This document shows positions 25,243 to 34,298 of a DNA stretch of 64,000 nt, piece after piece. The notes under the pieces were generated by a model. It saw nothing but the letters and a program-made list of their open reading frames with translations. It was not told the origin of the DNA and did not search any database. The stretch comes from Sciscionella marina DSM 45152 (GTDB taxonomy: Bacteria; Actinomycetota; Actinomycetes; Mycobacteriales; Pseudonocardiaceae). The stretch is taken from assembly GCF_000379465.1 (NCBI RefSeq), contig NZ_KB905403.1:181-64180 (forward strand), given 5' to 3'. The translations under genes were made by a program, and so were the position numbers. Position 1 is the stretch's first letter. Each line of letters starts with the position of its first letter.

Positions 25243-26583
25243 ATGACGACGACCGCACCGCCGCGGACCCGGGCGGCAGCGCTCGCCACGTTGCTGCTCG
25301 CCGAGGCGATGAACCTGCTGGACACCACGATCGTGCAAGTCGCGGCGCCGGTCATGCGGGCCGGACTGCGCGGCGATGCCGGTGATATCCAGTGGTTCAG
25401 TGCCGCGTACACGCTCGCCTTCGCGGTGCTGCTGATCACCGGCGGGCGCCTCGGTGATATCGCGGGCCGCAGGCGGATCTTCCGACTCGGCGTCGCCGGT
25501 TTCGTGCTCGCCTCACTGATCTGCGCGCTCGCGGTCGGCCCGGGCATGCTGATCGCCGCGCGTGCCGTGCAGGGCGCGGGTGCGGCACTGGTCATTCCGC
25601 AGACGATCGGGCTGATCAAGGCCATGTACGCGGGCCCGGAACTGGGCAGGGCGTTCGGCGCGATCGGACCGGTGATGGCGCTGTCCGCGGTGTGCGGCCC
25701 GATCCTCGGTGGGGCGCTGACCAGTGCGAATCTGTTCGATACCGGCTGGCGTGCGGTGTTCCTGGTGAACATCCCGTTCGGGCTCGCGGTGCTCGCGTGT
25801 TCTCGGCTGCTTCCCGAGGACCGGGCGCCGCACCGGCCCCGGCTCGACCTGCCCGGCACCGTGCTGGTGACGGTCGGTTCCGGGCTGTTGATCTACCCGC
25901 TGATCGAGGGGACGGGCTGGGTGCTGCTCGTTCCCGGGGTGCTCGTGCTGCTCGGATTCGCGGCGAGCCAACGGAATCGCCGCGCACCGCTGGTCGAGCC
26001 CAGGCTGTTCGGGAACCGGCGGTTTCCGGCCGCGCTGCTCGGTTCGACGCTGTTCTTCGCGGCCATGCAGGGATTGATCCAGGTGATCGTGCTGCACCTG
26101 CAACTCGGCGAGCACGCGGGTTCGCTGGCCTCTGGGCTGAGCCTGCTGCCCTGGTCGCTCGCGATGGGTGCCGCTTCACTGCTCGCGGGCCGGTTGGTCG
26201 TCCGCTACGGGGACCGGGTCATGTTCGCCGGGCTGCTCGTGCTCGGTGCCGGGGTCGCCCTGGCGCTCACCGGGCCCGCCGTGCTGTTCACCGGGCTGGG
26301 TATCGCCGGGTTCGGGATCGGCCTGTTCACCGCCTCGTTCTTCAGTTCCGCGCTCGCGAAGGTGCGCCCGCAGGAGAACGGCTCGGCCGCCGGTCTGCTC
26401 AACGCGGTGCAGCAGTTCGGCGGGACACTCGGCGTCGCGGTGCTCGGCAGCGTGTTCTTTGCGGTCTTCGACGGGTCCGCGGGGTCCTCGCTCGGCGGGC
26501 TGCGCCTCGCGTTCGCGTCTGCGTGCGTGCTGGTGCTGGGTACCGCGCTGGCCGTCGGCCTTATGCGCGCACGCACTCGCTGA
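25243..26583 (+). CDS. MFS drug exporter, DHA2 (EmrB/QacA) type
   Basis: This 446-aa transporter has about 14 membrane helices, the LDTTIVQVAAP helix-1 signature, GRLGDIAGRRR in loop 2-3, and ARAVQGAGAALVIPQT motif C. This class exports hydrophobic compounds with protons. The ATG at 25243 is chosen over 25207 on family starts. The gene is divergent from the tandem Lrp regulator. Its 3' end overlaps the convergent FAD oxidoreductase by 23 bp. Confidence 0.88.
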   Translation: MTTTAPPRTRAAALATLLLAEAMNLLDTTIVQVAAPVMRAGLRGDAGDIQWFSAAYTLAFAVLLITGGRLGDIAGRRRIFRLGVAGFVLASLICALAVGPGMLIAARAVQGAGAALVIPQTIGLIKAMYAGPELGRAFGAIGPVMALSAVCGPILGGALTSANLFDTGWRAVFLVNIPFGLAVLACSRLLPEDRAPHRPRLDLPGTVLVTVGSGLLIYPLIEGTGWVLLVPGVLVLLGFAASQRNRRAPLVEPRLFGNRRFPAALLGSTLFFAAMQGLIQVIVLHLQLGEHAGSLASGLSLLPWSLAMGAASLLAGRLVVRYGDRVMFAGLLVLGAGVALALTGPAVLFTGLGIAGFGIGLFTASFFSSALAKVRPQENGSAAGLLNAVQQFGGTLGVAVLGSVFFAVFDGSAGSSLGGLRLAFASACVLVLGTALAVGLMRARTR

Positions 26584-27736
26584 GCTTGCGCTCCGGGTCC
26601 GCGAGCAGGTCCGCGTCCATGGTGTGCTCCTTGGCGAACAGCATGCGGGCCTGCACGATCTCCTTGGGCAGCTTCGCGGCGAGCACCGCGGTCAACGCAC
26701 CGTCGCGCAACCAGCACGCCGACCACTTCTCGCCCGCCGGATCACCGCGCAGCACCAGGGTGTCGTCATCGGAGTGCCTGCCGAGGTACTGCACCATGCG
26801 GCCGAACTGGCGGGACCAGAAGTAGGGCACATCGTCGTACTCGGCCTCGCCGCCGAGGATGTTCTCCGCGATGGTGCGCGGCGAGGCCTGTGCGTGTGTC
26901 CAGTGCTCGAGCAGCAGCGGGCCACCGTAGCGGCGGGAGGTGTACGCGGCGCAGTCTCCGGTCGCGTACACCTGTGGAAGACTCGTGCGCAGTCGTGCGT
27001 CCACCTCGATCGCCCCGCGTGCATCGCGGTCGATCGGGCTCTGTTCGAGCCAGCCGGTGTTCGGGACGACGCCGATACCGACGACCACGGTGTCCGCCGG
27101 AATCCGGGTGCCGTCCTCGAGCTCAACGGCATCCGCGGCGATCCCGCGGACCTTGGTGTCGAGCCGCAGCCGGACCCCGGCCTCCGCGTACCAGGGTTCG
27201 AATGCCGTGGCCAGTTCGCCGAAGCCACAGCTGGGCAGCACCGTCGAGGCGGCCTCGAGCACCTCGACCCGGCACCCGAGCGCGGCGGCGGTGCCCGCGA
27301 CCTCGGCGCCGATCCAGCCAGCCCCCACCACGACCAGGCGATGCCCCTCGGTCAGCCGGGAGCGCAGCGCGCGGGCATCGTCCACCGTGCGAATGGTGAA
27401 CACCGCGGCACCGTCCTCGGCGGGCAGTGTGCGTGGTTTTGCCCCGGTCGCGATGACCAGGTGATCGTAGGCGAGCGCGCCGTCCGTGGTGCGCACCTCG
27501 CCGTCCCCGAGCCCCGTCGCCGCGCGGCCGGTGCACAACCGCGCATCCAGCTCCGGCAGCGTCGTATCGTCCACCTCACCCGCGAGGAACTGCTTGGTCA
27601 GGGGTGGCCGGTCATACGGCGCGTGCGGTTCCTCCCCGAGCACCGTTATCGGACCCGCGAAGCCCCGATCACGCAGCGCCTTCACCGTGTGCACCCCGGC
27701 AAGCCCAGCACCGACCACAACCACACCGCCAGTCAT
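26561..27736 (-). CDS. FAD-dependent pyridine nucleotide-disulfide oxidoreductase (ferredoxin reductase-like)
   Basis: This 391-aa flavoprotein has an N-terminal FAD site VVGAGLAGVH, a central NAD(P)H site VVGAGWIGAE, and YATGDCAAY for FAD binding. A C-terminal domain with the YFWSRQFG block is typical of rubredoxin/ferredoxin reductases of the BphA4 type, which supply electrons to oxygenases. No ferredoxin or P450 is adjacent. The ATG at 27736 is the family-typical start. Palindrome copy 7 lies 27 bp upstream of the start. Confidence 0.87.
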   Translation of the reverse strand: MTGGVVVVGAGLAGVHTVKALRDRGFAGPITVLGEEPHAPYDRPPLTKQFLAGEVDDTTLPELDARLCTGRAATGLGDGEVRTTDGALAYDHLVIATGAKPRTLPAEDGAAVFTIRTVDDARALRSRLTEGHRLVVVGAGWIGAEVAGTAAALGCRVEVLEAASTVLPSCGFGELATAFEPWYAEAGVRLRLDTKVRGIAADAVELEDGTRIPADTVVVGIGVVPNTGWLEQSPIDRDARGAIEVDARLRTSLPQVYATGDCAAYTSRRYGGPLLLEHWTHAQASPRTIAENILGGEAEYDDVPYFWSRQFGRMVQYLGRHSDDDTLVLRGDPAGEKWSACWLRDGALTAVLAAKLPKEIVQARMLFAKEHTMDADLLADPERKLSECVRA

Positions 27737-27762
27737 GCCGCCGATCTTCGCACGGAATCGGA

Positions 27763-27804
27763 CGTGCGTGATTGTGTTGGTTCTAACCAACATTTCCCCT
27801 CACG
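27763..27804. repeat. 42-bp intergenic palindrome, copy 7 (degenerate, CT centre)
   Basis: Left arm CGTGCGTGATTGTGTTGGTT, centre CT, right arm AACCAACATTTCCCCTCACG with several mismatches. It lies downstream of the quinone oxidoreductase gene, with the leader and the second palindrome (27840-27856) between. Confidence 0.85.
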
Positions 27805-27839
27805 AGGGGTTGTTTTAGCTGGTCAGGGGTTTGGCGATT

Positions 27840-27856
27840 AGTTGTATGGTGCAGGT
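27840..27856. repeat. 17-bp secondary palindrome, degenerate copy A
   Basis: AGTTGTATGGTGCAGGT on the + strand is a decayed form of the perfect 17-mer at 62713. It lies immediately after the stop codon of the quinone oxidoreductase gene and before palindrome copy 7. Confidence 0.65.
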
Positions 27857-27858
27857 TT

Positions 27859-28836
27859 TCAGGTGGCGAGGACGAGCTTGCCGAAGGCGGAGCCCTCTTC
27901 GAGCATGCGGTGAGCGCGGCCGGCCTCGGGCATGGGCACGACCTCCTCGATGATCGGGCGCACCGAACCCTGCGCGATCAGCGGCCAGAGGTGTTCGAGC
28001 AGTTCATGGGTGAGCTCGGCCTTGTCGGCCAGCGGTCGCCCCCGCAGTCCGGCGGCGTGCACGGTGCCGCGCTTGCCGAGCAGCTTGGCGATGTCGAGTT
28101 CGCCGAGGCGCCCGCCTTGCATGCCGATGATCAGCAGCCGGCCGTCGGTGGCGAGCGCGGACAGGTTGTCCCCGAGGTACTTCGCGCCCATGTTGTCCAG
28201 GATGACGTCGGCGCCGTGGCCCTTGGTGGCCTCGCGCAGGACCTCGGTGAAGGACTGGGTGCGGTAGTTGATGGTGATATCGGCGCCCAGCTCGGCGCAT
28301 CGAGTGAGCCGTTCGTCGGAGCCCGCGGTGCAGGCCACCCTCGCCCCGAGGGCACGGGCGAGCTGGATGGCGTGGGTGCCGATCCCACCGGCGCCACCGT
28401 GCACGAGGAACACTTCGCCCGCGCGCAGCTTGCCCGCGCGCGCCACCATCGACCAGACGGTGTACGCGACCTCGGGCAGTCCCGCAGCGCTGACCAGGTC
28501 GACTCCTTCGGGGACCGGGAGCAGCTGACCGGCGGGCACCGCGACCTTCTCGGCGTACCCGCCCCCGGCGAGCAACGCGCACACCGGGTCTCCGACCTGC
28601 CAGCCCTCGACGCCCGCGCCAAGCTCGGCGATCACCCCGGAGCACTCCAGCCCGATGATCTCCGAGGCTCCCGGAGGCGGTGGGTAATTCCCCTGGCGCT
28701 GCAACAGATCCGCTCGGTTCACCGCGCTCGCCGCCACTTCGACGAGCACCTCGCCATTGCCAGGGACCGGGTTCGGGGTCTGCGCCCATTCCAGGACCTC
28801 GGGTCCACCCGGCTCACGAACGCTGATCGCATGCAT
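27859..28836 (-). CDS. NAD(P)H:quinone oxidoreductase (PIG3-type, zinc-less MDR)
   Basis: This 325-aa medium-chain reductase has the NADPH motif GGAGGIGTHAIQLA (about residues 146-159), the YPPPPGASEIIGLECSG N-terminal block, and no zinc ligands. PIG3-like proteins reduce quinones by one electron. ATG at 28836 gives MHAISVREPGGPEV, the family start. The gene is convergent to tRNA-Ser and TetR only through intergenic DNA; nothing suggests an operon. Confidence 0.88.
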   Translation of the reverse strand: MHAISVREPGGPEVLEWAQTPNPVPGNGEVLVEVAASAVNRADLLQRQGNYPPPPGASEIIGLECSGVIAELGAGVEGWQVGDPVCALLAGGGYAEKVAVPAGQLLPVPEGVDLVSAAGLPEVAYTVWSMVARAGKLRAGEVFLVHGGAGGIGTHAIQLARALGARVACTAGSDERLTRCAELGADITINYRTQSFTEVLREATKGHGADVILDNMGAKYLGDNLSALATDGRLLIIGMQGGRLGELDIAKLLGKRGTVHAAGLRGRPLADKAELTHELLEHLWPLIAQGSVRPIIEEVVPMPEAGRAHRMLEEGSAFGKLVLAT

Positions 28837-28886
28837 ACCCCGACCGTATCCGTTCTGGCCGGTTTTCGTTCGGTACCCTCCCCAGT

Positions 28887-28973
28887 GGAAGCGTGGCAGA
28901 GCGGCCTAATGCACTCGCCTTGAAAGCGAGCGTCGGGTGATACCGACCGGGGGTTCGAATCCCCCCGCTTCCG
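28887..28973 (+). tRNA. tRNA-Ser (anticodon TGA)
   Basis: An 87-nt cloverleaf with acceptor stem GGAAGCG pairing CGCTTCC, discriminator G and a T-arm with GGTTCGAATCC. The anticodon stem-loop is CTCGC-CTTGAAA-GCGAG, giving anticodon TGA for UCA codons. A long variable arm, as expected for serine, is present. The CCA end is not encoded. Confidence 0.95.
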
Positions 28974-28976
28974 CTC

Positions 28977-29609
28977 TCATCCTCGACCGCGGTGCCGGGC
29001 AAGGAACTCCCGGACCAGTTCTTCGGTGAACGCGCGCGGCACCGGTTGTCCGGTGACCAGGACGCGGTAGTAGATCGGCCCGAGCAGTTGATCGATCGCG
29101 CGATCCAGGTCGAGTTCCGCGGGTAGTTCCCCGCGGGATACCGCGCGCCGCAAGGGAAGGCGGTCTCGTTCGCGTTGCCGGGCGAGGTGTTCGGTGCGTA
29201 ACCGCTCGGCGATCGCGGAGTCGTGCAGTGCCACCCCGGTCAGGGCGCGCAGCATGGCCCCGGCATCGGATTCGGCGAGGAATTCGGCGACCGCGGCGAG
29301 GTGCGCGGTCAGCTCCTGTTCGAGGTCACCGTGCTCGGCCGGGGTCAGGTGCTCGGCGAGATCATCACCGAGCGCGTCCAGCAGGATGTCCACTTTGGAC
29401 GGCCACCAGCGGTAGATGGTCTGTTTCGCGACCCCGGCCCGGGTGGCGATGCCCTCGATGGTCAGTGCGGCGAACCCGACCTCGACGAGCAGGTCGTCGA
29501 CCGCGGCGAGTACGGCCCGCCTGGCCTGTTCGCTGCGGCCGTACCGGTTCCCCGAGTGTTTGGCACCGGACGCGTCCTGCCGAGTCTCGCTGCTGGCCTG
29601 GTCTGTCAT
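28977..29609 (-). CDS. TetR-family repressor, likely controls the adjacent O-methyltransferase
   Basis: This 210-aa TetR regulator has a helix-turn-helix at about residues 46-80 (TIEGIATRAGVAKQTIYRWWPSK) and a C-terminal TetR_C domain. The ATG at 29609 faces the methyltransferase start at 29715. A perfect 18-bp palindrome lies in the 105-bp gap. TetR proteins of this subgroup commonly bind sites containing CGCAACGTTGCG, as found here. Confidence 0.9.
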   Translation of the reverse strand: MTDQASSETRQDASGAKHSGNRYGRSEQARRAVLAAVDDLLVEVGFAALTIEGIATRAGVAKQTIYRWWPSKVDILLDALGDDLAEHLTPAEHGDLEQELTAHLAAVAEFLAESDAGAMLRALTGVALHDSAIAERLRTEHLARQRERDRLPLRRAVSRGELPAELDLDRAIDQLLGPIYYRVLVTGQPVPRAFTEELVREFLARHRGRG

Positions 29610-29679
29610 GGGCGAACCGGGGCGCTGCCCGTCCTCCTTGTCCGGATCTTCCGCTTGTCCGGGCGAGTGTACTCGGCAC

Positions 29680-29707
29680 TAGACAAGACGCAACGTTGCG
29701 TCTATTC
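29680..29707 (+). promoter_or_regulatory. Promoter with embedded TetR operator (29686-29703)
   Basis: The perfect 18-bp palindrome AGACGCAACGTTGCGTCT at 29686-29703 fills the gap between a -35-like TAGACA (29680-29685) and a -10-like TATTCT (29702-29707), 16 bp apart. The ATG of the methyltransferase is at 29715, so the transcript would be nearly or fully leaderless. Repressor binding would block polymerase directly. Confidence 0.75.
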
Positions 29708-29714
29708 TAACCTT

Positions 29715-30350
29715 ATGACGAACACACTACGTACTCCGAAGGTGCAGGCTGTACTCGAGCGGCTGTTCGAGGCGGCCGCTCATGATCGGTCAGTGGGTCA
29801 GGACCCCGCGGCCTCGGCGCTCGAGCAGGCCGAGGCGAACTCCGGGGTCTACATGCCGATCTCGGCAAGCGGCGGGGAACTGCTCTACAGCCTGGTGCGG
29901 GCGATCCGGCCGGGCACCATCGTGGAATTCGGTACCTCGTACGGGATTTCGACGCTGTACCTGGCCGCGGCCGTGCGGGACAACGGGATCGGCGCGGTGC
30001 TCAGTACCGAGCTGAGCGAGCGGAAGATCGACGCTGCCCGGGCGAACCTGGCCGAGGCGGGGCTCGACGGACAGGCCACGATCCTGGCCGGGGACGCGCG
30101 AGAGACCCTTTCCGGGGTCAGCGGGCCGATCGGACTGGTGTTACTGGACGGATGGAAGGACCTTTGCCTTCCGGTGCTGCGTGCGCTGGAACCCGAACTC
30201 GCCCCGGGCGCGCTGGTGATCGGCGATGACAGCAGTTTCGCTTCGATGGCCGACTATCTGCGGTATGTCCGCGCGCCGGAGAACGGCTATGTGAGCGTGC
30301 CGTTCCCGGTGGAGGACGGCATGGAGATCAGCTGTTTCACCGGGCGCTGA
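29715..30350 (+). CDS. SAM-dependent O-methyltransferase
   Basis: This 211-aa class I methyltransferase carries the SAM motif IVEFGTSYGISTLYLA (about residues 73-88), followed by LLDGWKDL and VIGDDSSF. It resembles small catechol-O-methyltransferase-like proteins of actinobacteria. The ATG at 29715 lies 8 bp after a -10-like element, so translation may start without a leader. The divergent TetR gene and the palindromic operator suggest induction by a substrate. Confidence 0.85.
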   Translation: MTNTLRTPKVQAVLERLFEAAAHDRSVGQDPAASALEQAEANSGVYMPISASGGELLYSLVRAIRPGTIVEFGTSYGISTLYLAAAVRDNGIGAVLSTELSERKIDAARANLAEAGLDGQATILAGDARETLSGVSGPIGLVLLDGWKDLCLPVLRALEPELAPGALVIGDDSSFASMADYLRYVRAPENGYVSVPFPVEDGMEISCFTGR

Positions 30351-30357
30351 CCGTCCA

Positions 30358-31299
30358 CTAGGGATACTCGGCGCGTGCTTCTCTCGGCGACATGCCGAAC
30401 CGGCGGTTGAACAGCCTGGTGAAGTGCGGCTGGCTGGTGAACCCGCAGTAGGCGGCGATGTTCCCGATGGTGCGCGGGTCCCCGGCGCGCAGCCGGGAGC
30501 GGGCCGCCTCGAGCCGGCGCGTGGTGATCCGGGCGGCGATGGTGTCTCCGTCCGTGGCGTTCCCTTCCGCGGCCAGCAGGCGGTTGAGGTGCCTTGCGGT
30601 GATCCCGGCGGCCCTGGCGACGTGCGCTGGGGTGAGCCGGTCGTCGGTGAGGTGGGCATCGATATAGGCGTTGGCGAGCAGGATGTGCGAGTTCGCGGTG
30701 GGCGAACCGAGCAGCGCACCGCCGAGTGCCCAGACGCGTTCGGCGAGCTCGGCAGCACTGATCGCGCCGGATTCGCCGAGCAGTTCGGCGCGTAGCCGCT
30801 GCACCAGGGCGCGTTCGGTCGTGGTGGTGCCGAGCTTCACGGGTTCGGTCAGCGCCGAGGGCAGGCACCGTTCGCGGAACGGGGCGGATGGCAGGTCGAG
30901 CAGGATTTTCTGCATGGTTCCGCCGAACCCGAACAGGTAGGGCTTCGCGGGGTCGTAGAGCAGCGCTTCCCCGCTGCCGACCGGGATGTGCCCACCGCCG
31001 TGGTAGAAGAAGGCGTTGCCGCGCACGATGATGCTCAGGAAGACCGAATCCGAGGGCAGCCTGCGCACATGGGCCGGGGTGCGCTCGATGACGTGTTCAT
31101 TGCCGGTGATCTCGGCGATCCGCATCCCGCCGAGGTCGGTATTGGCCTGGTCGGCGCGCAGCCCGCGGGCGGCGAAGGCGGAGCAGCGCAGCCCGACGAG
31201 CGCGGCCGCGTTGTAGTTCTCCCAGTACTCGATGCGTTCGGCAGGCGGCACATCGGTGGTGGAGATACGTGTGGTGCTTGCTTCCTCGCATGCCCGCAT
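30358..31299 (-). CDS. AraC-family transcriptional regulator
   Basis: This 313-aa regulator has an N-terminal AraC-binding-like domain and a C-terminal double helix-turn-helix at about residues 215-308. It ends with the signature GFTSQPHFTRLFNRRFGMSPREAR. It is on the same strand as, and 61 bp downstream of, the four-gene operon 34832 to 31361. A role as activator of that catabolic operon is inferred from position. Confidence 0.88.
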   Translation of the reverse strand: MRACEEASTTRISTTDVPPAERIEYWENYNAAALVGLRCSAFAARGLRADQANTDLGGMRIAEITGNEHVIERTPAHVRRLPSDSVFLSIIVRGNAFFYHGGGHIPVGSGEALLYDPAKPYLFGFGGTMQKILLDLPSAPFRERCLPSALTEPVKLGTTTTERALVQRLRAELLGESGAISAAELAERVWALGGALLGSPTANSHILLANAYIDAHLTDDRLTPAHVARAAGITARHLNRLLAAEGNATDGDTIAARITTRRLEAARSRLRAGDPRTIGNIAAYCGFTSQPHFTRLFNRRFGMSPREARAEYP

Positions 31300-31360
31300 G
31301 GTCGCTCCCGGCGTCCGTCCGTCAGTGAGGATAAGCGCTCACCGGCCGTTCCGGGAGGGG

Positions 31361-32086
31361 TCACATACTCGAATACCCACCGTCAACGGGCAGTGTCACA
31401 CCCGTGATGTAGGTGGCCGATGAGGTGGCGAGAAAGGCGATCACTTCCGCGACATCCTCGGGTGTGCCCCAATGCCCGGCGGGGATGCGATCGAGCACGG
31501 ACTGCCGGGCGACCGGGTCGGCGCGCAGTCCCGCCGAAAGCGGGGTGTTGATCCAGCCGGGGGCGACGGCGTTGACCCGGATCCCTTCGCGCGCGTACTC
31601 CACGGCGAGTGCGCGGGTGAGCGCGGCGATTCCGCCTTTGCTTGCCCCATAAGCGGGCCGGTCGGGCGCACCGAAATAGGTGTACATGGAGGCGAGGTTG
31701 ACGATGCTGCCGCCGCGCACGGCGAGCAGTTGCCGTGCGGCACTCGCGGTGCGCATGGCGGCCGTGAGGTTCACCGCGAGTACGTGATCCCAGGAATCGG
31801 GCCGGTACTCCGCGCGATCCAGGCTCAGTCCCGCGCAGTTGACCAGCACGTCCAGCCGGGTGAGCCGGGCGAGGATGGCCGCGATCCCGGTCTCCTCGGT
31901 GACATCCTGTTCGTACACGCTGATCCGCGGCCCACGCGGTGCCTCGGGGCCGTGCGCGCCGAGCCCGACGGCGTGCACCTCGGCGCGGAGTTCGGCGAAC
32001 AGTCGCGCGGTGGCCGCGCCGATTCCGGATGTGGCCCCGGTGATGAGCACGGTCGCCGAGCTGAACAGGCCGGGCTGAAAATTCAT
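31361..32086 (-). CDS. Short-chain dehydrogenase/reductase
   Basis: This 241-aa classical SDR has the cofactor motif TGATSGIG at residues 17-24, NCAG, catalytic Ser in NLASM and YGASK with Tyr and Lys. Its N-terminus overlaps the end of the alcohol dehydrogenase gene by 4 bp. It is the fourth gene of the cupin-MFS-ADH operon and probably oxidises or reduces an intermediate of the same pathway. Confidence 0.88.
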   Translation of the reverse strand: MNFQPGLFSSATVLITGATSGIGAATARLFAELRAEVHAVGLGAHGPEAPRGPRISVYEQDVTEETGIAAILARLTRLDVLVNCAGLSLDRAEYRPDSWDHVLAVNLTAAMRTASAARQLLAVRGGSIVNLASMYTYFGAPDRPAYGASKGGIAALTRALAVEYAREGIRVNAVAPGWINTPLSAGLRADPVARQSVLDRIPAGHWGTPEDVAEVIAFLATSSATYITGVTLPVDGGYSSM

Positions 32087-33093
32087 GGCCGCACCAGGAT
32101 CTTGATTTCCTCGCGTGCGCCGAGCAGTCGCTCGAATCCCTTGTCCACCACCGATTCCAGTGGAATCACCGAGGTGATCAGGGGCGCGAGATCGAGCGCC
32201 CCGGCCGCGAGCAGCGCGATGAGTTCGCCGTGCGCGTTCCGATAGCCGACGCTGGTGGTGAGCTTCTGTTCGGCGTTGATCAGCGCGAGGGCGGGCAGGG
32301 CAAGGGAATCGGTGAGTCCGAGCAGCACGCATTCCCCGCCGGGTTGCAGTGTCGCCAGTGCGGTGTCGAACGCTGTTTGGCTGCCGACCGCCTCGAAGGC
32401 GAGCGGAACCGTTGTCCCATCGGGTTTTTCCAGGGTTCGGGTGAAGCCGAGCGTGGGTGCGACGGCCCGGCGGTTCGCAGACGGGTCCACGCCGATCACC
32501 TCCCGGGCCCCTGCCTTGCGGGCGAGCAGGCCGAGCAGCAACCCGATCGGGCCGAGGCCGACGATCAGGCAATCCGTTCCGGGAACCAGTCCGCTGCGGC
32601 GGATCGCGTGCAGTGCCACCGCAGCCGGTTCGAGCACGGCCGCCTGCGCGAGGTCGATGTGTGGTGGCAGCCGGTGCACCATGTACTCGGGAACGCAGGC
32701 GAATTCGGCGAGCCCACCATCGCCCATCAGACCGGCGAATCCGAAACCGGCGCAGATGTTGTACCGCCCGGAACGGCACTGCGCGCAGGTTCCACAGCGG
32801 TAGTGCGGTTCCACGGCAACCGGATCGCCCTCGGTCACGCCGCGCACGCCGTTCCCGGTCGCGGCGACGGTTCCGGAGAACTCGTGGCCGAGGGTGAGCG
32901 GGGCGGCCCTTCCGGAAACCGGATGGGCGTGCCTGACCGGGATGGCGTGTGGACCGTCGAGGTATCCGTGCAGATCGCTGCCGCAGATGCCGCAGTAGGC
33001 CACCTGGACGAGCACTTCGCCGTCCCCGGGCTCCGGGCGATCGAGTTCGACGAGGCGCACCGAGCGCGCGGCGAACCAGCGGGCCGCCCTCAC
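32083..33093 (-). CDS. Zinc-dependent alcohol dehydrogenase (butanediol/sorbitol dehydrogenase-like)
   Basis: This 336-aa zinc MDR has catalytic-zinc residues in CGICGSDLH and GHEFSG, and a structural-zinc lobe CGTCAQCRSGRYNIC. The Rossmann motif is IVGLGPIGLLLG. It groups with 2,3-butanediol or L-threonine dehydrogenase-like enzymes. The GTG at 33093 overlaps the MFS stop by 4 bp (GTGA). The substrate is unknown; the operon context suggests a hydroxy-ketone or aryl carbinol. Confidence 0.85.
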   Translation of the reverse strand: MRAARWFAARSVRLVELDRPEPGDGEVLVQVAYCGICGSDLHGYLDGPHAIPVRHAHPVSGRAAPLTLGHEFSGTVAATGNGVRGVTEGDPVAVEPHYRCGTCAQCRSGRYNICAGFGFAGLMGDGGLAEFACVPEYMVHRLPPHIDLAQAAVLEPAAVALHAIRRSGLVPGTDCLIVGLGPIGLLLGLLARKAGAREVIGVDPSANRRAVAPTLGFTRTLEKPDGTTVPLAFEAVGSQTAFDTALATLQPGGECVLLGLTDSLALPALALINAEQKLTTSVGYRNAHGELIALLAAGALDLAPLITSVIPLESVVDKGFERLLGAREEIKILVRP

Positions 33094-34292
33094 CGGTGCA
33101 CCACCCGAGGCGCGGTCTCGGTGAGCAAAGTGGACAGTGCCAGCACGATCAGCGCGGCACCCGAGGCGATGAACATGGTCAGGCGTACTCCGTAGGAATC
33201 GGCGAGCCCACCGGCGACGGTCGGCACCACGAACCCGCCGATCGCCTCGCCGAGCCCCATGATCAGGCCGAGCGCGGTGGCGACGAGGTGCCGCGGCACG
33301 GTCTCGGCCGGAATCGTCGCCATGTACAGGGTGAAACAGCCCATCCCGGTGAACGTGAGCACCAGCACCGGAAGCAGCACGTACGGCGAATCGAGGTAGA
33401 TGATCGCGAGTGGGCACAGCACGGCGAGCGCGGTGAACAACAGCATGGCCGGTTTGCGGCCGAACCGGTCGGAAAACCCGGGAACGAGCGCGCCCCACAG
33501 CACCCAGGCGATGCCCATTCCCGTCGAAACCAGGCTCATCGTGGTCGGCGAGTAGCCCTTGACCTGAGTCAGGTACAGCGGGGCGAAGGTCTGCGTGGTG
33601 ATGAACCAGGAGATGTAGAACACCGCGATCACCAGGCACAGCAACACGTTCCGCTCGCGCAGTACGATCCGGATACCGCCGCGCCGGTGTTCGGATCGTT
33701 CCGGGTCCAGTTTGCGGTTACGGACGAACCGGGCGATGAGCGCGAACATGATCGCGCCGGGGATGATCGTGAGGTAGAAGGCGGTCCGCCAGCCGTAGTG
33801 TTCGCCGATCCACACGGTGACGATCGGCGCTACGATCCCGCCGAGCAACCCGGCCGAGGATCCCTGCAACAGTCCCATGTTCAGCCCGCGGCGGCGGGGC
33901 GTGGATTCGGCGAGCATCAGCGGCTGGGCAAGCGGGAGCACTGCACCTTCCGAGGCGCCCATGAGCAGCCGGAAGATGAACAGGCCGAGGAATCCCGCCG
34001 CGAACCCGGAGAGCGCGGAGAACACCGTGAAGCAGGCGACCGCGCCGAGCAGGAGCGGCTTGCGCGAATCGAAGCGGTCGGAGAGGGCACCTATTCCGGC
34101 CCCGGTCACCGCCCAGGCGAGCGCCGGAATTCCGCCGAGCAACCCGATCTCGGTATTGTCGAGGTGCAGTTCGTCCTTGGCGAACGGGATGAGGAAATTC
34201 AGCGCGAGCCGGTCGAAGAACACGAATCCGAACGTGGTGAACAGGATCGCGAGCAGGCCGTTTTCATAGGTGGCGAACCGGGTCCGGGACAT
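33090..34292 (-). CDS. MFS transporter (ACS-like, organic anion uptake)
   Basis: This 400-aa transporter has about 12 helices, with DRLALNFLIPF in helix 1 and the GALSDRFDSRKP and GFSDRFGRKPAM loop signatures. The layout is like anion:cation symporters (ACS) for aromatic or sugar acids. It starts 6 bp after the cupin gene stop and overlaps the ADH gene, so it belongs to the operon and is likely the importer of its substrate. Confidence 0.85.
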   Translation of the reverse strand: MSRTRFATYENGLLAILFTTFGFVFFDRLALNFLIPFAKDELHLDNTEIGLLGGIPALAWAVTGAGIGALSDRFDSRKPLLLGAVACFTVFSALSGFAAGFLGLFIFRLLMGASEGAVLPLAQPLMLAESTPRRRGLNMGLLQGSSAGLLGGIVAPIVTVWIGEHYGWRTAFYLTIIPGAIMFALIARFVRNRKLDPERSEHRRGGIRIVLRERNVLLCLVIAVFYISWFITTQTFAPLYLTQVKGYSPTTMSLVSTGMGIAWVLWGALVPGFSDRFGRKPAMLLFTALAVLCPLAIIYLDSPYVLLPVLVLTFTGMGCFTLYMATIPAETVPRHLVATALGLIMGLGEAIGGFVVPTVAGGLADSYGVRLTMFIASGAALIVLALSTLLTETAPRVVHR

Positions 34293-34298
34293 GGGGAC

